From NCBI RefSeq assembly GCF_014192415.1, contig NZ_JACHXY010000001.1:186001-250000 (forward strand): a stretch of 64,000 nucleotides of DNA, written 5' to 3'. Source of the DNA: Microbacterium proteolyticum (lineage in GTDB: Bacteria > Actinomycetota > Actinomycetes > Actinomycetales > Microbacteriaceae). Positions 63,855 to 64,000 of this stretch are shown piece after piece. The notes beneath the pieces are model-generated. The model did not search any database, had not been told where the DNA came from, and saw only the letters and a program-made list of their open reading frames with translations. The position numbers and the translations under genes were made by a program. The first letter of the stretch is position 1, and each line of letters opens with the position of its first letter.

Positions 63855-64000
63855 TCCGACGCGGCGCCGTTCCGAGTCCCTTCGGTGCCCGCCCCGACCC
63901 GCGACATCGGTTCGCGCGGGTGGACCCCCTCACGGATGCCGCGACTCGACGACGGAGCCGGCGGCGGGCGCGAGGGGCAATCAGCGGAGGAGCGCGCGCG

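Overview
The window is high-GC DNA, roughly 70%, with GTG and TTG starts, strong GGAGG ribosome sites and many 4-base ATGA/GTGA gene overlaps. The gene order miaB-miaA, recA-recX, clgR-DUF3046, ftsK-pgsA-cinA, dapA-rnj, thyA-dfrA, dapB, pnp and rpsO is that of a chromosomal core region of a Microbacteriaceae actinomycete. Protein sequences and the constant recurrence of GGATGCC/GGCATCC suggest Microbacterium or a close relative. No rRNA, tRNA, CRISPR array, prophage or insertion sequence was seen.

Layout. 1-9.1 kb: tRNA modification (miaB, truncated miaA), an orphan AAA/LuxR regulator, recA-recX with a LexA-like box, DUF3046, clgR, cinA and pgsA. 9.1-15.2 kb: ftsK, an acetyltransferase, RNase J and dapA. 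15.3-24 kb: a Nudix hydrolase, the thyA-dfrA-SDR operon, a thioredoxin/DUF4395/OsmC/TIGR01777 cluster, dapB with a small membrane protein, a histidine phosphatase and an aldo/keto-reductase-like protein that has lost most of its catalytic residues. 24.1-26.4 kb: pnp. 26.7-41.4 kb: accessory genes lying between pnp and rpsO. They include a secreted Gly/Ser-repeat lysozyme-like protein, a glycosyltransferase-SGNH hydrolase fusion, DedA, a fructosamine-kinase-like protein, a nuclease, a Pr6Pr membrane protein, a methyltransferase, an LLM monooxygenase/FMN reductase pair, the efeUOB iron uptake operon with a DtxR/IdeR-like box, and a 2-oxoglutarate dioxygenase-like enzyme. 41.8-46.8 kb: rpsO, DUF167, two transporters, YceI and FKBP. 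47-56 kb: PrsW, an FAH-family protein, aspA, a phosphoesterase, pitA with a small partner, and an S9 peptidase. 56-64 kb: pfkA, a SNF2 helicase, a copper ATPase gene with a one-base frameshift under a perfect CsoR-like palindrome, and a DHA2 exporter.

Two sequence patterns are not explained by the genes. The first is a 67-bp intergenic element present three times (41559, 44106, 44331). Each copy has four 10-base blocks at 19-base spacing, two reading ..GAAACG.. followed by two reading ..CGTTTC.., so it is a nested palindrome. The second is the heptamer GGATGCC, far more frequent than base composition predicts. It is present on both strands and sometimes paired head to head in intergenic hairpins, a pattern that resembles DNA-uptake or other dispersed signal words.
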